Source: Physcia stellaris
Taxonomy: Eukaryota; Ascomycota; Lecanoromycetes; Caliciales; Physciaceae
Direction: 5' to 3'
DNA: 64,000 nucleotides
Assembly (NCBI GenBank): GCA_018902385.1
Contig: JABSSW010000030.1
Location: 372,001-436,000 of the forward strand
Below are positions 45,269 to 57,500 of the stretch, one piece after another; the stretch's first letter is position 1; the number at the start of each line of letters is the position of its first letter. Under the pieces are notes generated by a model. The model saw only the letters and a program-made list of their open reading frames with translations, had not been told where the DNA came from and searched no databases. Both the position numbers and the translations under genes were made by a program.

Positions 45269-47050
45269 GCTGAATTGGGCTGGAAGGAAAGCGTTGTCGG
45301 GAACGAGTAACTTGTTAGGGGTTGGGGATGCAGGCCAGCTGCCAGATCGAGGGTGAAATTGGCCGAGAGTGTGCAGAGAAGAAGGCAAGTGATTCCGAGG
45401 TCGATGAATAGGCAGTCCAGCTGCGTTTGTATACCGAAACCTTTGAAAATATGGAGCGGATGATGCAGAAATTTTGATAGGAAGCCAACGAGAATCAAGA
45501 ATCGAAGGGAGAAAAGGAAGATATATATACTCCCATCTTGACGACTGATAGAACGCTAACGACGCGACAATAGGCCAGCCAGAATACAGTCGGTCAATAG
45601 TATTGTGGATAGAATACCTATTGTCGTCTTTAGTGTTGTGTTGAACTAACAATAGCAAGATTGTTCACTTGACCACCAATTCACCTCTAAGACAATAGCG
45701 GGAGTAATGGAAACAAAGGTACGTTGAATTACCATGCACCTTATCATTCAATCGGAAAACTGCGGTAACAAGGCAGCCCCGAATCTAGCAAAACACATCA
45801 CAGAAGGCTTGCGGACTAGCAATAAGTAGCTAAGCCACCCGACTAAGGTTGGTGAAGCCATCAGCCAGCTCCGCCGAGACTTGAACATTAGGAGATAACG
45901 GTCCGGCTGTCATAGTCGTCCAGGTACCACTAGTAAAGTTCTCGCTCTCGGTGAACCAGCTCTCCATCTCCACAAAGCGAGTCCCGTCTTTCGTCCCGCC
46001 TCCTACCGTCCCCACAATTCGACTCGGCTTCACTTCATCACGACCAGTCGTGTAATCCGACTTGCAAGGCTGCTTCACCTCGGCTTCATACGCAACCCGT
46101 CCTTTGAGCTGCTCAGTAGGTTCGTCGGGAATAGGAGGTGAGCCCAAGCCCCGCTAGCGAGATGAGAAGATATCGCTGAAAGTGAAACCAATCTATCGCT
46201 TTTCGCCGCTGGAATTTTTGAAACGAACAAATTTGCGAATTTGGGCGACCCGCATAGGTACAGAAGGTTTGGTGATGTCGTGGCTGCTGGCGATGTACTG
46301 TAGCCGAGTGGGCAGTATGTAGATTTGATTTGTCAACCATGTAAGTCAATGACCAAAGCTACCTTGGAAGGGATAAAATTACCACGCTTGAGCTTGGGCG
46401 AGGTGGTATGAAACTTTCTGGCAATAGGCTCTCGGACGGTGGTTGATCAGCCATATTCAATACTTGTATGGAGACGATGGTTCCTTTTCTTATATCTTAT
46501 ATTCCGGGAAACCACAGCTTGCGCACGAGATGAAGATTTCGATAGTCCGTGAGATGAATGCTCGTACGATTTACTGCCACTATGGATACTTTTAGAGTGT
46601 AAGAGCTAGTGGTGAAAGAGACGTCGAAAAGCAACTGGGATCTCAATGTGATGTATGGTAAAGCCACCCAATATTGATGCTTTGCTTATATGTGGTGGAC
46701 CAACAAAGAGGAAGGAAGATGCAATCTTCATGGCTAGATCGGCCAGTTGCTAGTAGAGATGGGGTGTGCCATCTAACATCGCGCTCTCCCTCCTAATTCT
46801 CTCGGGGTTTTAATCAAACCTAGGCGATCTTCTTCTTCTGCGTACGATCTTAAAGCCTTGAAAGAGAGTTGATGCCGATGAAAAGTAGTTTCATTGAAGG
46901 AAGTCTACTTCGGATTTCCCTGATTGACTGCGATTAGGTTCTGCTCTAGCGAGCGATTTAACCCTGGAGTGAACTGGCTCGGCATACTCACGAGCTGTAC
47001 TCGAGGACGAAGGTCAATCGAAAAAGGTAAGCCTTATTGTAAGAGCTTGA
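45269..47050. other. intergenic, one doubtful ORF
   Basis: About 1.8 kb between the coiled-coil gene and seipin. A minus-strand frame at 45830-46147 (105 codons; contains ESENFTSGTWTTMTAGPLS) reads like protein but begins at a TTG, and I find no convincing upstream exon. It may be a gene remnant or chance. Nothing else is supported. Confidence 0.35.
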
Positions 47051-48407
47051 TCAGTTGCCACTACCAAATAACGACCTTCGTCTTCTTGCGATATTGGTTT
47101 TTCTGTCTGTTTCCTCAAGGCTAGTTCCTATGCCAGAATCCCTCCATGACCTTAGCCCTTGGTCATCCTCATCATCCTCATCATCGGCCTCCGCACCTAA
47201 AGGCTGTATGTTGGCCGACGCCATCACTTCGTCTTCTTTTTTCTTTGCTTTCGCCTCTTCTTCGGTCTCTCCCTTCATCAGATTACCCCTTCGGCTTGAG
47301 AAATGCAGTGGCATCTGCCTTCCGAGTGTTGGAAAAGAGCGACTAGTATCCGATAAATCCTCTGTCGAAAAGGGATCAAACTGGTCGTCATGCTCTTCTT
47401 CATTCTTGATCGCCTTGTCACTATCCTCGATTCCCTCCTTCTTCGGTTGCTCCTCGTTATCACCGGGGAAGAATGATCCCAGCGCAAACCATGCTAACAG
47501 ACTCGAAAGAACAGAGCATGCCCAGAAGGTAGAAGTGAAGAATAGATAAGAAAGAATACGGTGATTATAGATGATCCATCTCAAACCGCCGAATCTAGCG
47601 ATGATCTTTACTCCAACTTCGTAGAATTGCATCTTTTCATCTGCTTCAACCACTATCTTGAGAAATCGAGGGACATTCATCCATCCCTTCGAAAACTCCA
47701 CACTCTCAAACATAGGTACCTCTAGGACCTCACTTTCGGTTTTCCAGCCCAGTACGTAAAACGGTATACCACTGAGGGTGCTGGCGGTATCCACAAGAGG
47801 GGAGACGTAGGTCAGTGTTGCTGGGCGACGAGAGCGGGCTAGAAGGGTTGAATTTAATGATGCTGTGATGAAATCTAGTTTTGAAGACGTAGCTGAAGCT
47901 TTTGCAGAAGGAGCAAAGAGAGAGACATCGAGCATGAAGTTACCAGCGGCAATGTTAGATGGCGTGCGAGGGAGGTGTAAGTAGAGGGAGACATCGTAAG
48001 GCTGCGCTGAGACTAAGGAGGTGGACAAGGATGCGGTGCCGTGGGGATGACCATCACTACCAGAATGTCAGTATATGCTTTTACCAACGGTACTGGAGCT
48101 TTTTCCTGGTTCTACCCGAATTGGAGATGGATGACGCGCTCAACGCCGATCTGAGGGATGAAGTTGTAGTAGAATATTACATAGGCAATGCTGGATATCG
48201 CAATGAGGATGCAGCTCGCAAGGGTGAAGAGAAGGGTGCCTAGATATGCTCGTTGAGCGGGCTTGGAGACTGCTGCGTGGACTGGGACAAGGGCAGTATC
48301 CTGTAGAGTCAATGTGAGTCTATCGATCGTCGTCCTAAGGTTTTGAGACGTACCACAGCCCCCTGTATCAGCTGCCGCACCCTCCTGACAGCGTGAAAGT
48401 CCCCCAT
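47051..48407 (-). CDS. SEI1: seipin
   Basis: ER membrane protein that organises lipid-droplet biogenesis. Three exons: 48354-48407 (MGDFHAVRRVRQLIQGAV), 48116-48300 and 47051-48056, giving 414 residues. Introns are 48301-48353 (GTACGT...CTACAG) and 48057-48115 (GTAGAA...TGGTAG), and both restore phase. Transmembrane helix 1 follows the first intron (YLGTLLFTLASCILIAISSI). Next is the seipin signature FIPQIGVERVIHLQFG, then HPHGTASLSTSLVSAQPYDV and LHLPRTPSNIAAGNFMLDV of the lumenal domain. Helix 2 is near LFFTSTFWACSVLSSLLAWF. The cytosolic C-terminus is acidic and Glu/Lys-rich (DDEDDEDDQGLRSW). The gene is divergent from the hydrolase at 48768. Confidence 0.92.
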
Positions 48408-48767
48408 TGAAGTTGGGAAGAATTTGGATGGCGACCAAAGTGACGTCGTTTGGACGCGGCAAACGCGGCAACACCCGCGCATCGAGAGAAAATTGCATGT
48501 GAAAATTCGACTCCTTTACGTTCACTCCGTCTAGTGCTGCTGCCTTTTCACACCCACGTAGGCTTCTGATAAAGGATCACCTGACTCTTGAGATGGGATG
48601 TACCGCTGCTGGCTGTAGCATAGGAGGTGATTAGCTGGGCAGAGATGTTGAAGACCGGGTGATCGACATGTTCCTCGATCCTCGATAATCTGTAATACAG
48701 GGGAAATAGCACAAGTCTTCATTTTATCCAAAATAAGGGCTCGTCGCTGCCTGCTCACGCTACGGAC
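48408..48767. promoter_or_regulatory. divergent promoter, seipin / alpha-beta hydrolase
   Basis: 360 bp between two divergent start codons. It contains GTGACGTCG near 48440, a CRE/ATF-like TGACGTC core, followed by paired ACGCGG/ACGCGG motifs near 48453-48470. Function inferred only from position. Confidence 0.35.
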
Positions 48768-49991
48768 ATGTCTGCGGAATCCTGGAATATACATGAGCAC
48801 GTCATCCCAGCATCACACATACGAGGCTTCAGGCGGGGCATTCGGGAAGAGAAAGCCGGCCGTCTTAGGCTCGCTATCAAGCAATATGTGCCGAAAGAGA
48901 TCTCGGGGTGTATCGCTAGGCACGTCTCAATTATCACGGCCCACGGCGTCGGCTCGTCTAAAGAGTCATATGAACCTTTCTATGATGAGCTCTTGAATCG
49001 TGGTTTGCCCATCAGAGCCGTATGGGCTATGGATGTAGCTCACCACGGTGCTTCATATCTACTCAATGAAAACATAATTGGTGATGAGCCAAACTGGTTT
49101 GATAGTTCGAGGGATTTGATGCAAATGGTAAACCACTTCCAGGAACTTATGCCGCCTCCCCTCGTGGCGATAGGTCAATCGTGGGGGTCTGTGACTATTG
49201 CAGGTCTATCGATAATGCATCCTCGACTCTTCGCTGGGATGGTATTTCTGGAGCCGACTTTCGCTGCGCATTACGCAATCCGGGCAAAAGATCTGACCGA
49301 TAGAGGGACGGATCGCTCTCATCGGGCAGTAGCCATGGCGAAGCGTCGAGACCTCTGGGAATCACGCGCCGGTGCTCGAGAGCGACTCAGTGCAAACCCT
49401 TACTATGCCGCTTTCGATCCACGGGTCTTCGAACGGGTGATGAAATATGATCTGCGACCAGCATCGGCAGATCAATGTAACAAGGCTGGTTCTCCCAATG
49501 CCGTCACCTTGACCACACCAAAATCTATGGAGGTTGCAACAATGATGCGGCCAGACCCTCCTCTTCAAGGGTACCCCGAAGAGCCAGACCTTTTAAATCG
49601 CCCTGATGATATTGACACTACAATCATCCGAGGCTTCTATCGTGGTGAAGTGCTCAAGATGTGGTGGAACTTACCGTATATTCTCCCATCTACGCTGGTC
49701 ATTTGGGCTGGCAAGTCCCTTGCTGGAACGAATTATGCGAAGGAAATCGATAAACGAATCGGCACCGGCTATGGAGGAAATGGTGGCATTGCTGTAGGCC
49801 GCGTCAAGAGTGTGGACATCAATGACGTTGGCCATCCTCTACCCTTAGAGAAGCCTGGAGCTGTAGCAGAAGCTGTTTCTGACTGGCTTCACCATGAAGT
49901 CGTCAGATGGAGTACAGAGTACGAAAGGCCACAGCCACCCTTCGATACTGCTGTGCATCCCGAAGTGATCGAAAGGATAGCAAAGCTTTGA
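48768..49991 (+). CDS. alpha/beta hydrolase with C-terminal peroxisomal signal
   Basis: 407 residues in one exon. An alpha/beta-hydrolase core is clear: oxyanion-region strand VSIITAHGVGSSKESYEPFY (~53-72), nucleophile elbow GQSWG with Ser138 (136-140), and a likely catalytic His356 in DVGHPLPL. The overall pattern (HG.G..KE.YEP...DEL) resembles the fungal hydrolase family that includes Akt2-type enzymes of Alternaria. Those act in peroxisomes and end in PTS1 tripeptides. This protein ends in AKL, a valid PTS1, so import into peroxisomes is likely. No biosynthetic cluster surrounds it, so a housekeeping fatty-acyl or secondary-metabolite role cannot be decided. Membership in a family with toxin-pathway members does not make it a toxin gene. 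Confidence 0.8.
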   Translation: MSAESWNIHEHVIPASHIRGFRRGIREEKAGRLRLAIKQYVPKEISGCIARHVSIITAHGVGSSKESYEPFYDELLNRGLPIRAVWAMDVAHHGASYLLNENIIGDEPNWFDSSRDLMQMVNHFQELMPPPLVAIGQSWGSVTIAGLSIMHPRLFAGMVFLEPTFAAHYAIRAKDLTDRGTDRSHRAVAMAKRRDLWESRAGARERLSANPYYAAFDPRVFERVMKYDLRPASADQCNKAGSPNAVTLTTPKSMEVATMMRPDPPLQGYPEEPDLLNRPDDIDTTIIRGFYRGEVLKMWWNLPYILPSTLVIWAGKSLAGTNYAKEIDKRIGTGYGGNGGIAVGRVKSVDINDVGHPLPLEKPGAVAEAVSDWLHHEVVRWSTEYERPQPPFDTAVHPEVIERIAKL

Positions 49992-51593
49992 ATGGCCTTT
50001 CAAACTTCGACACTTACGAAACAAATGTGATGGAAAAGAAGCTTCCTATCGAATTAGCGTGCTGCGCTTTTGCCTTTATTCTAATTTGGTTTCGCCAGGT
50101 CGCTTTCTCAGATATTAGCTCTTTTCTGTGCTCAACCAGAAACCCTAGACAACGACCCCTAGAATTTTGTACTGTTATGTATCATATCATCCTCCCGCCA
50201 TTTCAGTTTTATCTCTCATCTCACCTCAGCTTCCTCCTCTCCTCTCCCTCTCTTCCTTCCTTGCCTTGCGCACAAATATCTCGTCGTACCCCAACTTCGT
50301 CTCCCAATACTAATATCACCTAACAATTCTTTCATCACCATCATGGTCAAAAGCCACTTAACGGGAGGCCGTCGCGCTGGCTCAACATCTCGCAACGTCC
50401 TCGCTCCCTAGCAGGTTGGGTTAGCTATTACGCGCGGTCATTTTCGTGGTGCCATTGCTCGCCATGGCCGAGGTGAGCGCGAAGGGCGTGCCCGAGGCCC
50501 TCGCTATAGTGCTCATTCTCCGCCAACTCGAGCATCTCGCTCTGGATCTGGGTCTCTGGCTGATTCCGGTGCCTCGTCCGGCGCTGCCACTCCGCCTGGC
50601 TCTCTACCTCGCTCTCCCTCTTTTGGGCCGGCTCTCCCTCGTCAGAGGTAGCTACTTCCTCCTCTGGCCCTTCCTTCTCATGAATTCCCCCCAGCTCTCC
50701 TAGGTCTGCGAGGTCCGTTTCCTCAGCTAGCAAGTATTTGTTTCTCCCAAAATTCTCTCGCTGTTACTTGTTTGTCCCATGGTAGAAGTAAGAGTGGGCA
50801 GTTGCGATATGTATTCGAGACCTCGGTTCACAAACGATGGGGGCCGCGGGGGGGGGTGGAGAGGCAGGTTGTAATAATTTGGCTCTAAAGATGAGCCTAC
50901 TTTATATGTTGCGTACTATCACGGGCATATTCTAGTTCTCTTACCATGTCTTGCTTATCCATCAGAATCCCAAGTCTCAAGCCCCGTGATCACTCTTCCC
51001 TTCACAAAGTCTCATCTTTCCCCAGCGGCACCGATTCTCATACACGTATCAACAACCGAAACTTTGTATGCTGGAAATATTATCATAGCACAAGACTAGC
51101 GTTTGTTCATTTCGGACATTGGTGACGGTACCTTGGCTGTTGTGTAGTCAAAATCACACACAATTTCCATGGAACCACAACGTGCATCAGAAGTGCCAGA
51201 TACATTATATCTGTACTAAAGCGACTTGAATTGCCCTACTATACACATCTCGAATTTCTCAATTCTATGATACAAACATAAGCATAAGTGATGACGATCG
51301 CGTTTAAAGCCAACGGGCACCTTCAGTGCTAGTTGAAATTAGAAGCGTTAAGCATAAGCAAAAAAAATTTTCAACTCCTTCTCCCCCATTCCCTGACTTC
51401 ACCGTCTAGATATGAGTAGAAAGATCATGAGACTCCTTGCCTTTTTGAGACCCAACGAATTCCTCTTGTGGGCTACAGAGTAACGCCGTATCCGTACTGG
51501 CAATCCGAGCCCTTTATGTCGTTATGCGCCTTTCTTAGATTATGTTACGCAATGATCAATGTAGACGTCTCTCCACCCATTATATGTATATGC
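49992..51593. other. intergenic with one candidate short Arg/Gly-rich ORF
   Basis: About 1.6 kb between the hydrolase and the 3' end of NOT1. It holds a strongly pyrimidine-rich leader-like tract (50215-50270) and the candidate ORF listed separately at 50343. From 50880 to 51593 I see no gene; part of it must be the NOT1 3' untranslated region. Confidence 0.45.
50343..50651 (+). CDS. candidate small Arg/Gly/Ser-rich protein, interrupted by an in-frame TAG
   Basis: An ATG in good context (CACCATCATGG) follows a long CT-rich leader of the kind seen before well-expressed fungal genes. The frame reads 22 codons (MVKSHLTGGRRAGSTSRNV...), meets TAG at 50409-50411, and continues in the same frame for 79 codons (GHFRGAIARHGRGEREGRAR) to TAG at 50649. 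A 66- or 69-nt GT-AG segment starting right after the ATG would remove the stop in phase, but its donor (GTCAAA) is weak. It could be a real small gene with a 5' intron, an upstream ORF, a pseudogene or chance. No family recognised. Confidence 0.25.
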
Positions 51594-54500
51594 TCAGGCC
51601 AGAGCACGTGGGCTCTGTTGTATGTGCTGGAATAATACCGCAAACATGCTCTTGATCTGACATCCACAGTTAGCGCCCCATTTGGCAAACTCAAATACTG
51701 GGAAGTGGCCTACCTGAGGTGCGGCCTTGACGAACGGTAGTTCCCAAAAGGTATAAAGGGGGTTTTTGAGGAGCTCCATGAGGGTGATGACAAGCCCCCA
51801 AGGATGAGGCCGTTGCACAAACATTCGCTCCAGCAGGACCCGTGTAACTTGTTGGGTGGCTTGTTGGTGATCGGTTAAATCACTAAGGAAGAGATTAAGA
51901 AGGGCGTGACTGAAGAACTGGGTATGGCTGTTCGGGTAGCGAAGTTGATCAGCAACGGCGCCAAGCAGATAGTAGCGGGCTTCTGGTTGTAGCTGTTTGC
52001 ACAGCTTTGCTAGCAGGAGCATGGGAGCTGAATCGTCGGCAAATGCTGGTCCACCCTTCTGCAGAGCACTTGATACTGCATTACCACCAATGTACAAAAC
52101 CACCGAGTGAATTAAGGAAACATTGACCGCCGGTGCATGTACAGCGTGAATGATCCGGCTGATGCTACTTTCTTGAGTGTCACCAGTCCTCAAGGCACGG
52201 TCGATCACTTCTTTCAGGTTTGTCCTTAGTAGAGGCTTAATCGTATCTCCAGCGACCTTAGGCGGATCTCGAATTCCCTCGAGACGATCCACTTTCAAGC
52301 CTCCCGCAAAGGGATCAGGAAGAACCGGCATCGAAGATGGGTATGCACTGAGAACTAGGTTACGGAGCTGACTACAGTGGGCCGGGATGATATTGCAAAG
52401 ACGATAATGATTCTCGGCCAAGAACTCTGGAAAATCGTGATGAAGGACGACTAGGATTCTGAGGACACCACGGTAAAGATCTTTGGCAAGAGGTGCGATT
52501 GTGGTTTGCTTGAGCAGTTCGCTGACGTAGGATAATGCAGCTTCCATGATGCTAGCAAAGGGCCCCCATCCCTAACGCCTTGTCAGTAGAGTTCTAATCG
52601 AGTGAGGGCTAAACTACCTCATCGTCAGGGAGCTTAAGCAAAGCCGGCATGAAGAGTCGGTGTGAGATGAGTATGAGCCAGCTGTAGGTGAAACTAGGAA
52701 TGTGGCGCGGTTCAACAGCAAGCAAGTTCTCAGCAAATACTAAGATCATGTCCCGATCTTGAGCATAATTCTCCCATCCGAGATCGTGCCATTCACACAT
52801 GATACTCGAGAAGAGACGGAAGAAGACCCGTTGATTGAATTGTTCTCCACGCATAATGTGATGATTGTTGAGTATGAGAACAATGATCGACAGGATGGAA
52901 TCCATATATGCAGCTTTGTCCGCTTTGACTGCACCATAGGCTTCGCCTTGATTCAAAACGAGGAAGACGACAAGCTTCGCAAGGCTATCAGTGAGGAACA
53001 TTCCTTCGTTAGTCTGCGCTCCAAGCTCTTCTTGCTCGTAGTGCTCCACGCATGACTCGATGCATAGTCTCAAGAAATGAGCCATGTCTTCTTGGGAATT
53101 AAGTAGCTGCTTATGGTGTAACTGTGATATGAACGCATTGAGCAATTTCTCACTTGGATAGGGATCATCGCACAGAGTCCACCATTCTTCGAAAATATAC
53201 CGCAGCTGCGATTGGCGAATGAAAGCTCTCTCGTCGATCCTGCGTTCAACCGCCTCTTGCATTCCCCATTCCCATAATTTTGAGACTAGGTCATCACCCT
53301 TCTGCAATCCAGGTTGCTGGCAGATCCATTGCCCAAGGGCTCCGAGACTATTAGCAAAGTCTGCTCTTAAGGCGATCGGGCGTTCGTTTAATAACGACGC
53401 ATCCAGGATATCGGAGAGAAAATCGATAGCGGCAGGTCGTCGATCGTGAAGCTGCTTCGAAATCATAAGGTCCACTTGCCTAAAGTCCATCAGACCCACC
53501 TGCAAGAGCGCAACGGTGACCGGAACATTGAGGATCTTCTCATCGTCCTGGTTCGTGAACTGGACAAAAACCTCCTTGTAGGTTGTCGGAGATAACTGGC
53601 AGAGCTTTTCGAGGATATACGCCAGCACTTCGAGTTCGAAGGCAGTCTTTCCATCCTCATTCATTGCCACGCAAATCATTTCAGCGCTCAAGACGGTCAA
53701 TGTCTCGCGCTCGGGAGAAGCGAGTAGAACATCCCACAACTGGTTGGTTAGAGTCAGAATAGGGCTATCCCGGCTTAGATCTTTCGCAGATCTCTCTGAT
53801 GCATCCTTTGCCAAGTGCAGTATATCAGCCATGATATTCCGGATTCTATCGTGCGCCATCCTAGGGTCGAGAAACCCATTGGTCTGATGTTGAGCAATAG
53901 CGTTTGGCAGTTGAGGGGGAAGCATACGCCCTGCTTGCGGATGTAGCTGTATTGACTGTTGCGACATAGCTGGTCGGTCCGCTGGGGTTGGAATATTGGG
54001 CACCGTGGAAAAAGCATCCTGTAGGACATCTGGCAATTGTCTTCCACTGTCCGCTGATGAGGTTTGTGTGTGGTTAGCAGGTCCTCGCGATTGACGAGCG
54101 AATTTCAGATAGATGTCCATCTGTTCTTGATTCAGACCCCCAATGGTTTGCTTGAAAGGATCCGGTATGTATGCCGTCCATCTGTTATATGGCCCGTCTC
54201 TATACGGCTCGTTACCATGCTCGGATCTGTACTGCCTTCGCTTGATGATCTCATCCTCGATGCAAGCTTCAATCTCTGCTGTCGAACGTTCCTCAGCCTG
54301 CTGTTCAACGATGCGGCATGCCGTGTCGAGATTGTCGTTGACACACATCAAGATCGCTCCTTCAGGGAAGATGCCGGGGTCTGGCATCTCCAGCTGAGCC
54401 GCCCGGATATAATTGTTCATGCTCATCCTGAGCGGCTCCTTGCATGTTACTAGAGCAAGGCTGCCGGAGAGTTGCTCGGCCATTTGCCACGAGGCCTTGC

Positions 54501-57500
54501 GCACGCGATCTTCATCGGATTCCAATGCAAAGTCTTTGCGAATCAAATTTTGCGTAGCTATAGTAGCGATCGTGACTGAGCGTTCTACCACGGGCGCTAT
54601 GATTTCCAGGACAGCACGTCGAATTGCACCATTTACCATTTGGCGCAGCCGATTTTGATTCACAACGCTGCCTGAAGCTGGGGGGAAGACCAGCAAAGGC
54701 TCGAAGTCAGGCAAGGTTGCGGCGATTGCACTAGGGGAAAATCTCGCATTACGGACAGGCCTATTTATCCCAACTCCAAGGGTGAGGTCGCCGAACCCCT
54801 CAAGTTCATCGGGCAAAATGGCATTAGGCGGTTGTTCAATCCTAGCAGGGCGGTCCTTGAGATATGCCGACGGATCAACAGACTCTCGCTCGATTCCGAA
54901 ATCGTTCAATAAGACTTCGATCTCAAATTTCTGGTTAAGCTTGAGGTCTGCATCGTTGTAGATTTCATGAAGAAAGCGAAGAATCTCCACAATCCAAGGG
55001 TTAGGCGGCTTGAAGACAACCGATTTAGCAGCTTGAGCTAGGACACTACACGTGAATGGAATCACAATTAGTAGCCTCTCTGTCTCGAAGCCTTCAAGCA
55101 GCAACTCGATAAATGAGATGTTCTTGTGCTTGATCGGCTTGTCACGAGCTATCGTTAGAGACCCCAGCCATGTTGCTAAGCTTTTGAGATATTTACGCTC
55201 GTTGAGAGAGGTCATGGTGCTTTCTGCATTTAACATCTTCTGGACACTAACGTAGGTCTCTCGGAGTACTTCAGCCCAAAGTGTCTTCATCCCTAATAGA
55301 TTGAGAAAATCGAGGTAGAGTTGTTGAAGATTTGGCTCGAGCTTTGCGCGCTCTTCGACCAGCATCCTCGCGAACCACTGTATATGTTCTTGCTTCAAAG
55401 CCTTTTGCAAGTCTCTGATCTTCGTACTTAAATTCTGCTCGGAGACATTGTTAAAGAAGAAGATGACTTTTTCCTGGGTCTCTTCGTCTGGCTTCTCGGC
55501 GAAGTCGCTTGATGATGCCGCGTCTACGTGGATGGATCTGAAAGGAACGTTTGTGTCCGGTGACAGGAATTCATCGAAATCACCGTTTGCCATGCCCAGT
55601 CCATCAGATACGCCATTAATGCCGTTGGTTTCTGCATTGGGGTTTGTAGCTGCACCATCAGTATTGATGACTTGTAAAATCTTGTCGTAAGCATCTGTGT
55701 CTTGGAGCGAAGCTACTTGGGCAAGCATTCTGCAATACAAAGGCCACTCCGGCAGACGATCTGAAAAGGTGTGTAAGGCAAGTACTCCGAATCTGTACAT
55801 AGGTGAGTCCTGCGGATACCTGACTGCTTCGAAGATCATTCCCAGGGCAACGCGTAATGCCAGGTCTGAAAGAAGACCGCATCTGATAATCCCACCAAAC
55901 AGCTGGGCCGTTGTCTGCAGTGGGCTGTCCGGGTATTCACCAAAGCATATGAATTCGTCGAAGAGACCGTGTATCATGCAAGCAAATAAATCCTGACGAC
56001 CTGCATCATCGGACATCTTACACTCCTGCAAGACCTTGATGACCTCTCGGAAGGAAGTCTCTCCACTGTACATGTCCCTGTAACGATGCTGCATCTCAGC
56101 ATCTGCTTCTGGTGATAGCCGATTGCTTTCTGATCCGTTAGCCTCGATAATCTCATCGAATCCTTGGCCATAATTGATAAGCCTTGGAAATGCTTGTATA
56201 CAAGCCCGCTGCAAACTGACAAGCTCCTCGGATCCGGGGCTTGCATGGTGATCTAAAGTGTCAAGCATGACGCTGACCGTCTTCACGGCCAGATTAACGG
56301 TTCTTGGGCCGTCTTGAACGCCCTTGTCGGTGCGCATCTCATCTTCTGCCTTGATCTGCAGAAACCTTGACAAAGCGTTTGCGAAATCAACGCCAAGCCT
56401 AGACAACTTGTCTTCGATCCAAGCCTCGATGTCAAATTCTCCTTTTCGGTGGGCTAGGGCTATGAGGTCAATTCCCAAGGCATTAGACATGGTTGAGAGA
56501 TCGTCCATCCAGTCCTGTTCCTGTGCAATCTCAAGTATGGTAGGTAGCTTTAACGGATCATCGCCATGAACCTCCACAAGTCTCACGGCCACCCAACTTC
56601 GATCTTGCGTCCACAAAGAATGCAAGACATAGTGATACTCCGGTAATTGCTTTGTGAGGAAGAACATCAGTAACTTAGGCATCACATTTTGCTGAGTTGT
56701 GTTCCAAGGCTTCGGGGTCCCGGCCGCTGCGCATAAAAAAGGCTCTTTTCGTTTCGATAACACGAAGAGCTACGCCTACCGCCTCTGCACACGATGGCTC
56801 GTCTGCAAGCTCGAACAGTGCAGATACAGCGTCGACGGATATGACGGTGTCCTTCCTTGCATCTTCAATGTGCTTAGTAACCTCCTCGGGTGCATTTAGA
56901 TACTCGATAGGATCATAAGCCTGGCGGAGGTTAGGAATGGTCGTTGCGTCAAGCTCTGTGGCGGGGAGCGAGAGAAATGCTAGGACGAACGAGATCTGGG
57001 TGAGCGGGTGCTGCCATCGGCCACTCCACAGCATTTGGATATCGAAGCGGGTATCCTGTTGCGCTATCGGGAGCAGTGCGGTGAAGAGCACCAAGAACGG
57101 CTCAGGATCGATCCAAAGTCCCTTGATATCAAATTCTCGGACAGTTCTAGCCCAATCGAACTCTTTAGGTACACATTCACGGACTGCAGACACGAAGACG
57201 GCTGGTGAATACTGGCGGAAATCTGGCGTCAGAATCATGAATAACAAAGCCCCAGCAACTTGCATCTCATCGATATTTGGCGACTCTAAGACGACGTCTT
57301 TTGCTGCATCGAGGTTGGCCGTCACACGAGGTCCACGATGCTGAATTTCCTTGGCCAAATCGTAACTCGTCTCAAGTAGTTCGGCGAGAGTCAGAGCTGA
57401 ACGTATTATCGATGGTAGCTGAAGCTGCAGCTTCGAGTATCGTAGGGCAAGCGCATATTGAACTTGACTCTTGACTGTCTCAGTTCGAGACTCTGGCGGT

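Noticed and set aside
45830-46147. 105-codon minus-strand ORF as a firm gene
   Set aside because: It begins at TTG, has no ATG exon that joins convincingly and no recognised domain; kept only as a doubtful ORF within the intergenic entry.
53775-57474. Numerous 60-130 codon frames on both strands within NOT1
   Set aside because: All are shadows of the long NOT1 exon, with no independent features.
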